A stretch of DNA of 64,000 bases from contig NC_091228.1 in NCBI RefSeq assembly GCF_040958095.1, positions 6,001,700 through 6,065,699 of the forward strand, given 5' to 3'. The position numbers were made by a program, and so were the translations under genes. Positions within the stretch are counted from its first letter, which is position 1, and each line of letters opens with the position of its first letter. Positions 43,685 to 56,240 of the stretch are shown piece by piece. The stretch is from Procambarus clarkii. Taxonomy: Eukaryota > Arthropoda > Malacostraca > Decapoda > Cambaridae. A model generated the notes under the pieces. The model saw nothing but the letters and a program-made list of their open reading frames with translations, was not told the origin of the DNA and ran no database searches.

Positions 43685-44045
43685 GAGCCTAAAAGTAGCG
43701 GGACTGCCAAAAGGTTGAAAGTAGCGGGACTCCCAGAAGGCTGAAAGTAGCGGGACTCCCAGAAGGCTGAAAGTAGCGGGACTCCCAGAAGGCTGAAAGT
43801 AGCGGGACTCCCAGAAGGCTGAAAGTAGCGGGACTCCCAGAAGGCTGAAAGTAGCGGGACTCCCAGAAGGCTGAAAGTAGCGGGACTCCCAGAAGGCTGA
43901 AAGTAGCGGGACTCCCAGAAGGCTGAAAGTAGCGGGACTCCCAGAAGGCTGAAAGTAGCGGGATTCCCAGAAGGCTGAAAGTAGCGGGACTCCCAGAAGG
44001 CTGAAAGTAGCGGGACTCCCAGATGGCTGAAAGTAGCGGGACTGG
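43685..44045. repeat. minisatellite, 26-bp unit
   Basis: About 14 highly similar copies with core GGGACTCCCAGAAGGCTGAA. Confidence 0.95.
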
Positions 44046-44315
44046 CGGAGAGGGATAACGGGGCAAGATCGAAAATATTCATTTATAGATATTACCATCA
44101 ATAAACGTCGACCACTCTGTTTGCAAAAGAAAACTTTCTAAAACAAAATTTCCACCTTAAGGGTCCATGATAATAATGTAAACAGTTATCATGGACCCTA
44201 GTTATCATGGACCCCAGCAGTTATCACAGAGCGAGATAATGAGATACTGCGCATGACTTAGGTTAGCGAGGTAGTTAAGAACCATCACTGGGGTTTAACT
44301 AAACCCCAGTTCGGC

Positions 44316-44373
44316 CAGTTGTCACGGCCTAATTAAACCAACTGGACAGTTGGTTTAATTAGGCCGTGACAAG
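44316..44373. repeat. perfect short hairpin
   Basis: Inverted repeat GTCACGGCCTAATTAAACCA...; about 25-bp arms around a short loop. Could fold as RNA, but no transcription signal is seen. Confidence 0.8.
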
Positions 44374-45209
44374 GAACAAGGGTACCTCCCACGGCGAGCG
44401 GCTTGTGTAATCGAACAATGTTTTATATAACTGTTTCGCGCTGTTATGAACCAGACATTTTAGTGTGTGCGTGTGGGTGTGAGTGTGGGCGGTGTGCGGG
44501 CGTGGGTGTGGAGGCCCGCCCTCAGCTCGGCCTCTGCAGGTATATATATATATAACTCTTGTTCCCGCCACACACAGTGACGTCACTCACCTCCCGCCGA
44601 ACAACAAATGTCTCAAGGTTCATATCCACAAAAGTTACACAAAATCGCAACGCTGTTTTTGTATTCCTGATATTTATTAAACACATTCTCGCTCCCCACA
44701 ACCCCTCAGCTAGCTCAAAACAGCTCCATGTTTTGTTTTATTTTACAAAAGTTGAGTGCGAACGCACCCAGTTGTGGCGCGCTCTGGCGGCTGTGGCGGG
44801 AACTTCGTCTGTGTCCTGCATCTTCCTCTACAGTTCAACACACTCCCCCTCATTCATCACAATCCTCCTTACTCATCACAATCCTCCTTACTCATCACAC
44901 TCCCTCACTCATCACACTCCCCCCCACTAAACAAATTTCCTCACTTCGACGCTGAGTGAACTTCCGGGTTGATAATAAAATCTTGTGGCGAGTCTGTCTC
45001 TGCCTGTCTGTCTGTCTGTCTCTGTCTCTCTCTCTCTCTCTCACACACACACATCCGCTCAGATAAAAAGGCCGTAAGGAAGGCCATGACAGCTAGACAA
45101 GAGCAAGGAGCTCATATAAACCGGACAACGTCAGCGGCAACATTGCAACACTGGCACACAAGGCGAGCCTTCAGTAGCCTCAATAAGGCGTCATTCACGA
45201 CCTGAGAAA

Positions 45210-47475
45210 CCAGCGTGTAGCGTCACCTTCTCACGCCTGTAGACGTCCAGAGATTCACATACAAACTGGTCCCAAAGATAAATGCCGCGGGCTGCAGGAG
45301 CAGACTGCAAGGATCTAAAGTTAAGCATAAGGTAGAAGAATGTAAACACAGAAGGGACATGATTCTGACATACGTGATTGATGTATCGGCAATGAAGGTG
45401 GAGGGACTTAAGCTGTTGTGCACGGTGTGGAACCCGGACCTGTAGCCACACACACAATCCCAGATCAGAAAACATGTCTTGATGTGTTTTAAAACAATAT
45501 TTTTCACTTCTCTGGCGATTTTAATGCTAAACCGAAACATTAGGGAATCGATTTACTAACACTAACGGTAGAGCATTAATCGGACATCTCGAGGAATATG
45601 ACAATGCTCAAATTATCAGTAAGAATCAACCAGGGCCCAATAAACTCGCCCCTCGGGGCAAAATTTAAATTTACCTCCAAAAGTGGAGGACTTGTCGATA
45701 CTGGTCGATAGGTAGTATTAGGCTTTAACATTTCAAACTGGTCGATAGGTAGTATTAGGCTTTAACCTGTCATACACAACTCAAGAGACTGATATTATGG
45801 CCATAGAGTGCTTGTTCTGGCACTTTCGCCTCGACTCCCGAGCCAAGACACTCTTAATGCGCACCTCCCCCTACCCCCTCCCAACCTCCTGTGGAGACAA
45901 CAACAAAAGGGTTACTTCATCATTGTATCTAAGGGGTCTCCGTAGTGCAGTTGGCTTCAATTTCAATCTGGGCACTAGGAGACTCGAAGACAGTCTCTGT
46001 ATGACGTGGGTGTGGAATCCTAATTCCTACAAGCTTTAGTAGCAGTCAGGGGAAAGTCTGACATTCCAGTTGGGTAGCGGTTAGTTGCTTCTGGAATCTT
46101 TCCTTGTTAAAGGTTAATTCATAGCATGGTGGATAGTGCTTGTCTTGGGAGAGGGAGAGAGGAGGTGGAGCAGGCAGCCACAGCTTGGGTATCTGGTGTC
46201 ACCACTAGCGACACACGACCCCAACCACAGGCTCAGTGGTGGGGCCCTCGGAGCTTCTCCTTGCTACCAGACAACCACACGGCTCAACTAGTGACTCACT
46301 AGGCATTACTCACGTAGTAATGAATGTCTGCGAGTGAGTCTCCATTCACTAACGCTCCCCCCCCTACCCCCTTGAACAACAATAACTGAATGAGAGGTGT
46401 TTGTACCTTCGTGGTTTTATGGTAGCCTCATTGTAAACACGACAGCAGTGAGATAACTGGTTGTTATGGCTCTGACCAACTGACCAAATAGCTGGACAAC
46501 AGACTGTAGTGGGTGTAACAAACTGGCCAACTTGGTACCAGAGGACTCAAAAACTCAATTCCATGACACTCTTCACATCAGTAAGGTTTGACGATTTGAC
46601 TTCTATTGAAAAAAATAACAAATTGGTCCCTATGTCCCTTCCAAATATCCAGCCATTTTTCACCAGGGGGCCCTCTTCAAGATGGTTTCCGGAGCCCTCT
46701 TCAACAAATCAGTTATGAACCAGCGTACCTGCAGTCATGTACAAGATCACTTTTTTTCGAGTAAGTTGACCACGAGGATTCTGAATGTCATTAGTTTGAC
46801 GGTATGACATCGTTTTGATCCAGAAATCCAAGATGTCCGCCCTATTGCCTAGGCGCAATATTGTGCATACCCCTCTCTCCCTCCTGTTAAAGTGACAATG
46901 ACAAAGGTGACAACGTTTATTTAGGGAAAAGTACATACGTACAAAATGAGTTACAGGCAGAATGTTGGGTTTCTAACTAGTAAGGTTACTAGTACGCACA
47001 GCCTAAGGCTTCTAGTAACGCCAGGCGAGTGTCTTGAGCACCTTCCTGGGTCTACCAGCGGCTTGACAGTGGGAGTGCGGCTTCCACTTGACAGTGCTCC
47101 TCCCCGCAGAGAACTAGGTCCCCCGTGGCAAAGATAGCAGGGGAAACTTCGTGAAACCTCCGCGGAGGCGCAATCAGGAATGTCACCATTTTGAAGTCAC
47201 TGACAACCTCCTATTGTCTCAAATAATTCTCCATATTACCTTTAGAGGCGTAAGCTATTAGGAAATGACACTTAACAAACCAGGAATAAAAATAAATGTA
47301 CATTTATGTGTAATGTACACTACATTACACTGTAATGGGTGACCTCAATCACAGAGATAGATTGGAAATCGAGAACACCCACCTCCACCCCAACCTCCAT
47401 GGTGGGGGAAGATACGTCTTCCTCCCCGGAGAGCCCCTGGAGTCCAGCATACCAGGGACCGTAGGAAAGAGTTCC
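45210..47475. other. low-repeat spacer, no gene seen
   Basis: I find no recognisable domain or convincing exon. Open frames here are under 110 codons with no family match. Confidence 0.35.
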
Positions 47476-47479
47476 CTTA

Positions 47480-47640
47480 CCTTGAGGTTACCTTGAGATG
47501 GTCTCGGGGCTTAGCGTCCCCGCGGCCCGGTCCTCGACCAGGCCTCCTGGTTGCTGGACTGATCAACCAGGCTGCTGGACGCGGCTGCTCGCAGCCTGAC
47601 CTATGTATCGCAGCCTGGTTGACCAGGTCTTGGACGAGTA
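47480..47640 (-). mobile_element. SINE family 1-related tail
   Basis: Contains GGGGCTTAGCGTCCCCGCGG and then CCTCCTGGTTGCTGGACTGA, CGCGGCTGCTCGCAGCCTGA; a variant also found at 49368-49520 and 50676-50812. Confidence 0.75.
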
Positions 47641-48364
47641 ATATAGAGCACACTCAGTCCAACCACCAACGTCACTAAAAACCAACGAACACCGCCTATC
47701 AACGAAAGCTAAAACAGCCCCAAAAGTAACAAATAGCGCGCCTCTAATAACAAGAAACCAATCTGAAAGAAAGAAAGAGAGTGAGAGAGAGAGAGAGGCG
47801 GGGCACCAGCATTGATCTGGGAAGGAGGAAGGCTAACCTTGGCGTCAAGGTGACCACGCACTCCTCAGTGTCTCGGATCCCAACAACTTATACGCCTCTA
47901 GTTCACTTGGGTAATTAAGGGATATAACTGTCAGGTCACAGACTGACAGTAGGTCACAGTATGACGCTCTGTGCCACGCAGAGACCTCTGCTGCGGTACA
48001 CTGCGTCATCCAAGGCCACACATGTTTGCTAGTACGGTCCAAGGCCTTGCTACATGCGCAAAGGTTGCACTTTGACCCATGAGATCAGGTCTTGTGGTCA
48101 ACACTTAATGTCCAATTAAGTCAGCCACCGCGACCTGCTAGTTACCGTCTCCCAACAATGATCAACAGTAAGGTGGCCCCAGGCTATGTCAATGGGTTGA
48201 GCTTAGCTCCTTGGCTCCCAGATCAATAGCGGAGCAAGTTTAAGGAGGACATCCGATCTACAGCGCCGCTCCTGTGCCAGGTAAGTTCACTACGGGCTCG
48301 CCATAGCCCGTGCTACTTGGAACTTTTTGTTCCCAGTAGCTGAATCTAAAACAACAGATAGGGA

Positions 48365-48622
48365 CAGCCTGACAGCTGAGTGGACAGCGCTCGGGATTCG
48401 AAGTCCTGAGGTTCCGGGTTCGACCACCGGTGGAGGCGGAAACAAATGGGCAGCTTCTTTCACCCTGATGCCCCTGTTCATCTAGCAGTATATAAGTACT
48501 TGGGAGTTAGACAGCTGCTACGGGCTGCTTCCTGGGGGTGTGTAACAAAAAGGAGGCCTAGTCGAAGACCGGGCCGCGGGGACGCTAAGCTCCGAAATCA
48601 TCTCAAGATAACCTCAAGGTAA
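48365..48622 (+). mobile_element. SINE family 1 variant, plus copy
   Basis: Head CCTGACAGCTGAGTGGACAG, B box GGGTTCGACCACCGG, body CTGTTCATCTAGCAGTATAT, tail CTCAAGATAACCTCAAGGT. Confidence 0.85.
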
Positions 48623-48756
48623 AGGAGTCATTCAGGATCCAAAACTCTGGTTTTGATCCTGAAATCGAGAGATTATTGATTGAGATCTCGCCAAGCCCAG
48701 TGTGTGGTTTTTGCTATTCTAAACCTTGTGAGTGTAAGTGTGGTAGTTTAGATTTA

Positions 48757-49135
48757 GCTACTAGCACGGGCTATAGTGAGCCCGTAGTGAACTTACCTGG
48801 CACAGGAGCGGCAAGTAGCACGGGCTATGGTGAGCCCGTAGTGTACTTACCTGGCATAGGAGCGGCAAGTAGCACGGGCTATAGTGAGCCCGTAGTGGAC
48901 TTACCTGGCACAGGAGCGGCAAGTAGCACGGGCTATGGTGAGCCCGTAGTGTACTTACCTGGCACAGGAGCGGGGCAAGTAGCAAGGGCTATAGTGAGCC
49001 CGTAGTGGACTTACCTGGCACAGGAGCGGCAAGTAGCACGGGCTATGGTGAGCCCGTAGTGTACTTACCTGGCACAGGAGCGGCAAGTAGCACGGGCTAT
49101 AGTGAGCCCGAAGTGTACTTACCTGGCACAGGAGC
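48757..49135 (-). repeat. tandem expansion of FB-F, about 53-bp unit
   Basis: About 7 copies containing GTACTTACCTGGCACAGGAG. CTTACCTGG is the reverse complement of a strong splice donor (CCAG|GTAAG). Singletons of the same unit are at 48262, 57802 and 13163. Confidence 0.9.
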
Positions 49136-49367
49136 ACTTGCCTTGAAGTGTAAATAGTTGATGAAACCTTGTTTCAGGTTAACATTCGTTACACGCCAAA
49201 TATTAAGTAAAACTGATATATGTAACAGAGTAATACTCTGTTACAGAGCAGTACTATGTAACAGATTACACTCTATTATATGTAATTAATAGTCTTAGGG
49301 CGTCACCAGCATTCGTCTATGAGCCACAGAGATTCTCAAGGTCTGATGAGCTAGGCTACACGCTACC

Positions 49368-49520
49368 TTACCTTGAGGTTACCTTGAGGTGCTTCCGGGG
49401 CTTAGTGTCCCCGCGGCCCGGTCGTCGACCAGGCCTCCTGGTTGCTGGACTGATCAACCAGGCTGTTAGACGCGGCTGCTCGCAGCCTGACGTATGAGTC
49501 ACAGCCTGGTTGATCAGGTA
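49368..49520 (-). mobile_element. SINE family 1-related tail
   Basis: Near-identical to 47480-47640, including the GATCAACCAGGCTG segment. Confidence 0.75.
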
Positions 49521-50099
49521 TTCAAGTCAGCTAACTCACATCGCTGACTTGAAGCGATAATCCTGAAAAAGGGGAAAGAAGGAAGGGGTGTAGGAAGGAG
49601 GAAGGCGGAAAGGAATGATGAGGATGAAGGGAAGAACACGAAAAAAAGGCGGGAGAGGAGGAGGTGGAGCCGCACGCAGACTGCTATCACCCGGCAACGC
49701 TATTGATTCTTGCCGCCACCGACACCCCTACCAAGCCCCTCAGCCTCTCTCCCCCCAACCCCACAATCCCCCCCCCCCCTGTACGGCCTCTTCAGCTCCC
49801 CACCCCATCTGTAACCCCCAACGACACCCTCTTTTAAACACCTCAATTACAATTACCAATCACCCTTCAACATCCCCTCTTTACATACCCTCCCCGGCCC
49901 CAAGTCCCTCATCAATGTAAACATGTTCATTCAAAACAGGAATTTTCTCAAATATAAATGAATATTGTTATATATAATAACATTGTGCATCAAATGATAA
50001 AAACCACAGGTCTTGCTTTAAATACTTAGTTCCTTGCTGGGACTATAGAATCTCTGCCCGCGTGATGCAAAGCCTAGTGCTGTACCACCACACTTTGTA

Positions 50100-50228
50100 G
50101 TGTGGTGGTGCAGCACTGGGCTTTGTTAGGTGGTGGTACAGTGAAACAGCAATTTGCTTTGTTAGGTGGTGGTACAGTGAAACAGCACTTTGCTTTGTTG
50201 GGTGGTGGTACAGCACTTTGCTTTGCAT
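50100..50228. repeat. short tandem repeat, about 34-bp unit
   Basis: Three to four copies with core TAGGTGGTGGTACAGTGAAA, flanked by an inverted fragment (GCAAAGCCTAGTGCTGTACC at 50068). Confidence 0.8.
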
Positions 50229-50675
50229 CATACGGGCGGAGGTTCTAATCCCAGCAAGGGGGGTTTCCTCCTTTTTCCCCTCTTTCTTTTTCGCTTCTGT
50301 TTTAGTCTTGTTTTAATAACATTATCTTGGCGACGGATGTAGGTGCAGAATGTTAACTTTCAAGGATATATTATGCATATATAGGCATAGGTTAGGTTAG
50401 GTGTTTAGGTTCTGTTGGCGATTATTTGTATTTGTAGTACGTGGGTGAAGCATTTACATCATTTAGGTTCGAACACAAGTCGTCAGTGGTTGTTCCGGAG
50501 GTGTTCGAACGTCATCAGTTATGAGTCATGTGTAAACAGTTTTTCATTCATAAACAGCTGGGGTTTGGCGGGTGGATGGAATAGTCTTTGGGCCTTTGTT
50601 TATGAGGACGGGCTGCCTCTTGTGGGCTCTTACAGTGTTCAAGACAGAACTTGATGAAATACCTTCAGAGGATAC

Positions 50676-50812
50676 CTGATCAACCAGGCTGTGATCCATA
50701 CATCAGACTGTGAGCAGCCGCATCCAACAGCCTGGTTGACCAGACCAGCTTAAGAGGCCTGATCAGAAACCGGGCCGCGGGGTCGTTGATTCTCGGAATC
50801 GTCGACAGGTAA
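50676..50812 (+). mobile_element. SINE family 1-related tail, plus strand
   Basis: Starts CTGATCAACCAGGCTGTGAT and ends CGGGCCGCGGGGTCGTTGAT with a diverged end. Confidence 0.7.
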
Positions 50813-51035
50813 ATGACAGTTAAATGTAGTAATTTGTACCATAAATCAGCATTGTTTTGCTGATTTATATATATTTGTCCAGGTCGCTTCTGTCTGGAAA
50901 CTTTTGTCATTTGTATCGTTTGTGACGATATTTGAACACCCTATTAATAACCCCTTTGTTTACCCTTTTCCTCCCTATGTATACTTCACGAGGGAGGCCT
51001 TCTTTGTCCCTGTATAGTGAAGAGACAGAGACAAA

Positions 51036-51154
<119 letters not shown>

Positions 51155-51584
51155 CAGAGACAGAGACGTGGGGTGGAAGATAGCAGGTACAGAGCTCGTC
51201 GTACACCGTCACGTGATTCAGAACTCGTCACAAGGTACAAATAGGTCGTTCCATACACCGACACGACCCAACCTACCACCTCTCACAATTCCACATTCAC
51301 AATACTCGCTCCTACTTCCTGTTGCTCTGCCAGCTCTCTCTCACTCATATCGCTGTTATTTGGTCATTGTTCACTCTCAATTCCCGTCATGCATGACACG
51401 TGAAGTTGCATTTTTGTCAAAACTTTTGCCAGAAATTCGAAAAAAGTTACTTTTTTTATATTGTGCACCCTTTTTTAATGGCTTGTGTGGGTTTGTTGAG
51501 GGGAAATGGTGGTTATGGTGGTTACGCCCACGTTAAAGGTGAGATGTTAATTGGTGGGAGAGACAGGTGTGGCGTCAGCTTACA

Positions 51585-51755
51585 CCTGTGCCCTCAGCCC
51601 ACACCTTTGCCTTCAGTCCATACCTGCGCTCTCAGCCCACACCTGTGCCTTCAGTCCATACCTGCGCTCTCAGCCCATACCTGTGCCTTCAGTCCATACC
51701 TGCGCTCTCAGGCCACACCTGCACTCTCAGGCCACACCTGCACCTTCAGCCACAC
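51585..51755. repeat. minisatellite, 19/38-bp unit
   Basis: About 9 half-units alternating CACACCTGTGCCTTCAGTC and CATACCTGCGCTCTCAGCC. Confidence 0.9.
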
Positions 51756-51864
51756 CTGAAACACCTGACTGCGACTTAAGTTAAGCCCTAGTTATTTGAG
51801 GCGTCTCCATGGCAACCAAACTGTTGATGTCTCTCTTGTTACAGAAGAGAGAGAGAGCACTTAC

Positions 51865-52906
51865 GCTGTCAAGTAGCCCCACATGGCAGTCAAGTAGCCC
51901 CACATGGCAGTCAAGTAGCCCCACATGGCTGTGAAGTAGCCCCACATGGCAGTCAAGTAGCCCCACATGGCAGTCAAGTAGCCCCACATGGCAGTCAAGT
52001 AGCCCCACATGGCAGTCAAGTAGTCCCACAAGACAGTCAAGTAGCCCCACAAGCTTATCAAGTAGCCCCACAAGCCTGTCAAGTAGCCCCACAAGCTTAT
52101 CAAGTAGCCCCACAAGCCAGTCAAGTAACCCCACACGTCAGTCAAGAAGCCCCACAAGCTTGTCAAGTAGCCCCACACGCAAGTCAAGTAGCCTTACAAG
52201 CCAGTCAAGTAGCCCCACAAGCCAGTCAAGTAGCCCCACACGCTAGTCAAGTAGCCCCCACAATCCAGTCAAGTAGCCCCACAAGTCAGTCAAGTAGCCC
52301 CACAAGCCAGTCAAGTAGCCCCACAAGCCAGTCAAGTAGTCCCACAAGCCAGTCAAGTAGCCCCCACAAGCCAGTCAAGTAGCCCCCACAAGCTAGTCAA
52401 GTAGCCCCACAAGCCAGTCAAGTAGCCCCACAAGCCAGTCAAATAGCCCCACAAGCCAGTCAAATAGCCCCACAAGCCAGTCAAGTAGCCCCACAAGCCA
52501 GTCAAGTAGCCCAAGCCAGTCAAGTGGCCCCCACAAGCCAGTCAAGTAGCCCCACAAGCCAGTCAAGTAGTCCCACAAGCCAGTCAAGTAGCCCCCACAA
52601 GCCAGTCAAGTAGCCCCCACAAGCGAGTCAAGTAGCCCCGCAAGCCAGTCAAGCAGCCCCACAAGCCAGTCAAATAGCCCCACACGCCAGTCAAGTAGCC
52701 CCACAAGATTGTCAAGTAGCCCCAACACAAGCCAGTCAAGTAGCCCCCACAAGCCAGTCAAGTAGCCCAACAAGCCAGTCAAGTAGCCCAACAAGCCAGT
52801 CAAGTAGCCCCACAAGATAGTCAAGAAGCCCCACAAGCCAGTCAAGTAGCCCCACAAGCCAGTCAAGTAGCCCCACAAGCCAGTCAAGTAGCCCCACAAG
52901 CCTGTC
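51865..52906. repeat. minisatellite, 21-bp unit, split by FB-B
   Basis: About 50 copies of CCACAAGCCAGTCAAGTAGC and variants (CATGGCAG subtype at the left end). It resumes at 53278-53325 after the FB-B insertion. Confidence 0.95.
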
Positions 52907-53277
52907 CAACCCGTTCTCGCAAATTTAATAAGTCAATATTGACTTATTAAATATGTGCATAGGTGACATACTTAACATAATAGATACCCTTAAAAAGATT
53001 CATAGAAAACACCGACCTTACCTAACCTTGTTAGTATCTTAAGATAAGCATCTTATTGCTTCGTAATTACAATTATTACCTAACCTATAATAGGTATAGG
53101 TTAAGTAATAATTGTAATTACGAAGCAATAAGATGCTTATCTTAAGATACTAACAAGGTTAGGTAAGGTCGGGGTTTTCTATGAATCTTTTTAAGGGTAT
53201 CTATTATGTTTAGTATATCACCTATGCACGTAGTTAATAAGTCAATATTGACTTTACGAATTTGCGAGAACGGGTTG
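52907..53277. mobile_element. FB-B foldback element, second intact copy
   Basis: 371 bp, nearly identical to 22550-22920, inserted in the 21-bp minisatellite. GCCTGTC lies on both sides (52900-52906 and 53278-53284). Confidence 0.9.
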
Positions 53278-53767
53278 GCCTGTCAAGTAGCCCCACAAGC
53301 CTGTCAAGTAGCCCCACAAGCCAGCTAATGCCAACATATTACCTTCTTGCCCAAACAAGGTGCCTTGACACTCCACCTGTGGTGTGTGGGCGGCTGGGGG
53401 GTGTGTGGCAGGGGGGGGGGTCAGGGGGAGGTGCCAGGGGTGGCTTGCCTCATACAGGGTAAACTGGTCCCCCCTGGAGCCCCCCTGCATGGGGGGGGGG
53501 AGGGGAGGCACTTGTTCACCAGGGGGCCTTCTTCAAGCAGGCGTTGGCACCTCCTTCCCTCACCCCCTGTGGAGAGGAATGTCGCGTGGGGGTTATGGGG
53601 TTAGTCCCTCACCCCCCCCCCCCCTTACACACTAGAACCCCACACCCCCTTCCCCACCAGACCCCTTGGAACCCCTTCCTGAACCCCCTCCGTCTTCAAG
53701 GCACCCCAAGCCTCCACGGTAATTAACAGATTCAATAATAATGTTTAACGATAGCATGGTTTAAGGG

Positions 53768-54013
53768 GCCTGACAGCTGAGTAAACAGCGCTCGGGATTC
53801 GTAGTCCTGAGGTTCAGGGTTCGATCCCCGGTGGGGGCGGAAACAAATGGGCAGAGTTTCTTTCACCCCTGATGTCCCCCTGTTCACCTAGCAGTAAATA
53901 GGTACCTGGGTGTTGGCCAGCTGTCACGGGCTGCTTCCTGGGGGGTGGAGGCCTAGTCGAGGACCGGGCCGCGGGGACGCTAAGCCCCAAAATCATCTCA
54001 AGATAACCTGAAG
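53768..54013 (+). mobile_element. SINE family 1 variant, plus copy
   Basis: Head GCCTGACAGCTGAGTAAACA, B box GGGTTCGATCCCCGG, complete body and tail. Confidence 0.88.
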
Positions 54014-54844
54014 ATGATGGGTAGTGGTGTAGGAAGGGTCCCTGTGGGTGGGGGGGAAGGGGGAGGTATTAGGTGAGAGGTGAGGCAGCCTCACTGGGAA
54101 AGGTCAGACCTCCCTCATAAATGAGTTGTGTGCTGCAGTGCATAAGAGCCGCCTGGGGAAACCAGGTCTTTCGGTCACAGTTCACCGCGTGGGAAGGTCC
54201 TGGGTCATATAGAGGTCGCAGCAGCCAAATGTCGCGGTGTAGTCTAGATATTAGGTCATAGGGCACGCTGCGTGTGTCGGCCGTTAGGTCAAGGGTCATG
54301 GACCAGCGCCAAGCATGACCTCCCCCTCACCTCTGGTTACCTGGTTGACCTCTGACCTCTGACCTCAGATATGTCATTATGGGTGACCTTTGACCTCTGT
54401 TAACAAAAACCCAAAGACCCAACAGCACAGATGTGTTACGAGTGCTGGGCGTGTAATAGGTATACGCAGGTGTATGTTACATATCTGTACTATGTACATA
54501 TCTGCAAACAATGCAATCTTTGCTGTTGCAGGTCTCGCTTCATGCAGGTCGGTGTTCAATCCCCGACCATCCAAGTGGTTTTGCACCATTCCTTCCCTTC
54601 CATCCCATCCCAAATCCTTATCCTGACCCCTTCCCCAGTGCTATATAGTCGTAATGGCTTGGTGCTCTCTCTTGGTGGTTCCCTGCCCCTGTCTATCCTC
54701 CCCCTTCCCTGTCCATCTGTCCTATCCGGCTCCTGTTTACTGTCAGCGGCTTCAGCAGAACTCCTATCCTCCTGCAGGTGGCGCGGTGGGGACGCGGCCG
54801 GATAGAGGTCAGTGTGGCGCAGAGATCAATACTTAGTAAGACGC

Positions 54845-55725
54845 AATTCACACACCTGTCGTGGTGTCTGGCACTCCTTACACACCTGTCGTGGTGTCTG
54901 GCACTCCTTACACACCTGTCGTGGTGTCTGGCACTCCTCACACACCTGTCGTGGTGTCTGGCACTCCCCACACACCTGTCGTGGTGAGTGTCTGACACAC
55001 CTGTCATGGTGAGTGTCTGGCACACCTGTCATGGTGAGTGTCTGACACACCTGTCATGGTGAGTGTCTGACACACCTGTCATGGTAATTGCCAGGCACAC
55101 CTGCCATGGTGAGTGCCAGGCACACCTGCCATGGTGAGTGCCAGGCACACCTGCCATGGTGAGTGTCTAACACACCTGCCATGGTAATTGCCAGGCACAC
55201 CTGCCATGGTGAGTGCCAGGCACACCTGCCATGGTGAGTGCCAGGCACACCTGCCATGGTGAGTGCCAGGCACACCTGCCATGGTGAGTGCCAGACACAC
55301 CTGCCATGGTGAGTGTCTGACACACCTGTCATGGTAATTGCCAGGCACACCTGCCATGGTGAGTGCCAGGCACACCTGCCATGGTGAGTGCCAGGCACAC
55401 CTGCCATGGTGAGTGCCAGGCACACCTGCCATGGTGAGTGTGACACACCTGCCATGGTGAGTGCCAGGCACACCTGCCATGGTGAGTGTCTGACACACCT
55501 GCCATGGTGAGTGTGACACACCTGCCATGGTGAGTGTGACACACCTGCCATGGTGAGTGCCAGGCACACCTGCCATGGTGAGTGTCTGACACACCTGCCA
55601 TGGTGAGTGTGACACACCTGCCATGGTGAGTGCCAGGCACACCTGCCATGGTGAGTGTGACACACCTGCCATGGTGAGTGCCAGGCACACCTGCCATGGT
55701 GAGTGTCTGACACACCTGCCATGGC
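54845..55725. repeat. minisatellite with splice-donor motif, 25-bp unit
   Basis: About 35 copies with core CACCTGCCATGGTGAGTGCC. ATG|GTGAGTG resembles a 5' splice site in nearly every unit. The left part is a CACACCTGTCGTGGTGTCTG subtype. Long open frames on the minus strand are artefacts. Confidence 0.95.
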
Positions 55726-56096
55726 ACCACCTGGCACTCTCTCTACCTTTCCCCAGTCCGGTAATTATCTCCTAACTGCCCAATTGGTTATAAAATCTTC
55801 ACCGTGTAATGAGACTGAATTTTCACGGCGTGAGGTTTTAAAGGTGTTGGGAGAGGATTGGGAGATCGGAGGCGGGTGTGGCCTGCGCAGGAGCTGTCTG
55901 CTCTTGCTGTCTGCTCTTGCTGTCTGCGCTGACACGAGACGACAATGACATCCTCCTGTCTGCTGACAGGAGTCGTGGACATCCCTGTATGCTGTCATAG
56001 TTATTGGCTGACAGCCGTGGTCTTACGGGAGTACTGATGGAACTGATTTCCTGCGTCATTCAGAACCTCTTGTGTTCCGTCCCCTTGATTGCTTGC

Positions 56097-56240
56097 TTGT
56101 CACGTGGCGCTGGGGCGTGTGTTGCAGGCACGGCTGAGGCCCTCGACCAATCGCTGACGCTCTCCGTGTTTCTCCTAGGAAAGTGAGGACCAATGAGCGT
56201 CCTCCGCCTGTTTACTGGTAGGGCGACTGGCCAATGAGGG
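56097..56240 (+). promoter_or_regulatory. CCAAT/E-box cluster, possible promoter
   Basis: CACGTG at 56101-56106 and three same-strand CCAAT motifs (56147, 56190, 56231) in about 90 bp. A GCCTGCGCAGGCGCC motif resembling an NRF-1 site lies near 56462. No gene can be assigned. Confidence 0.25.

Noticed and set aside
51168-51536. 122-codon open frame after the (GA)n tract
   Set aside because: No domain, no splice partner, and biased composition (long hydrophobic and aromatic runs).
55054-55737. 227-codon minus-strand frame with Cys/His repeats
   Set aside because: By-product of the 25-bp array; other frames are equally open.
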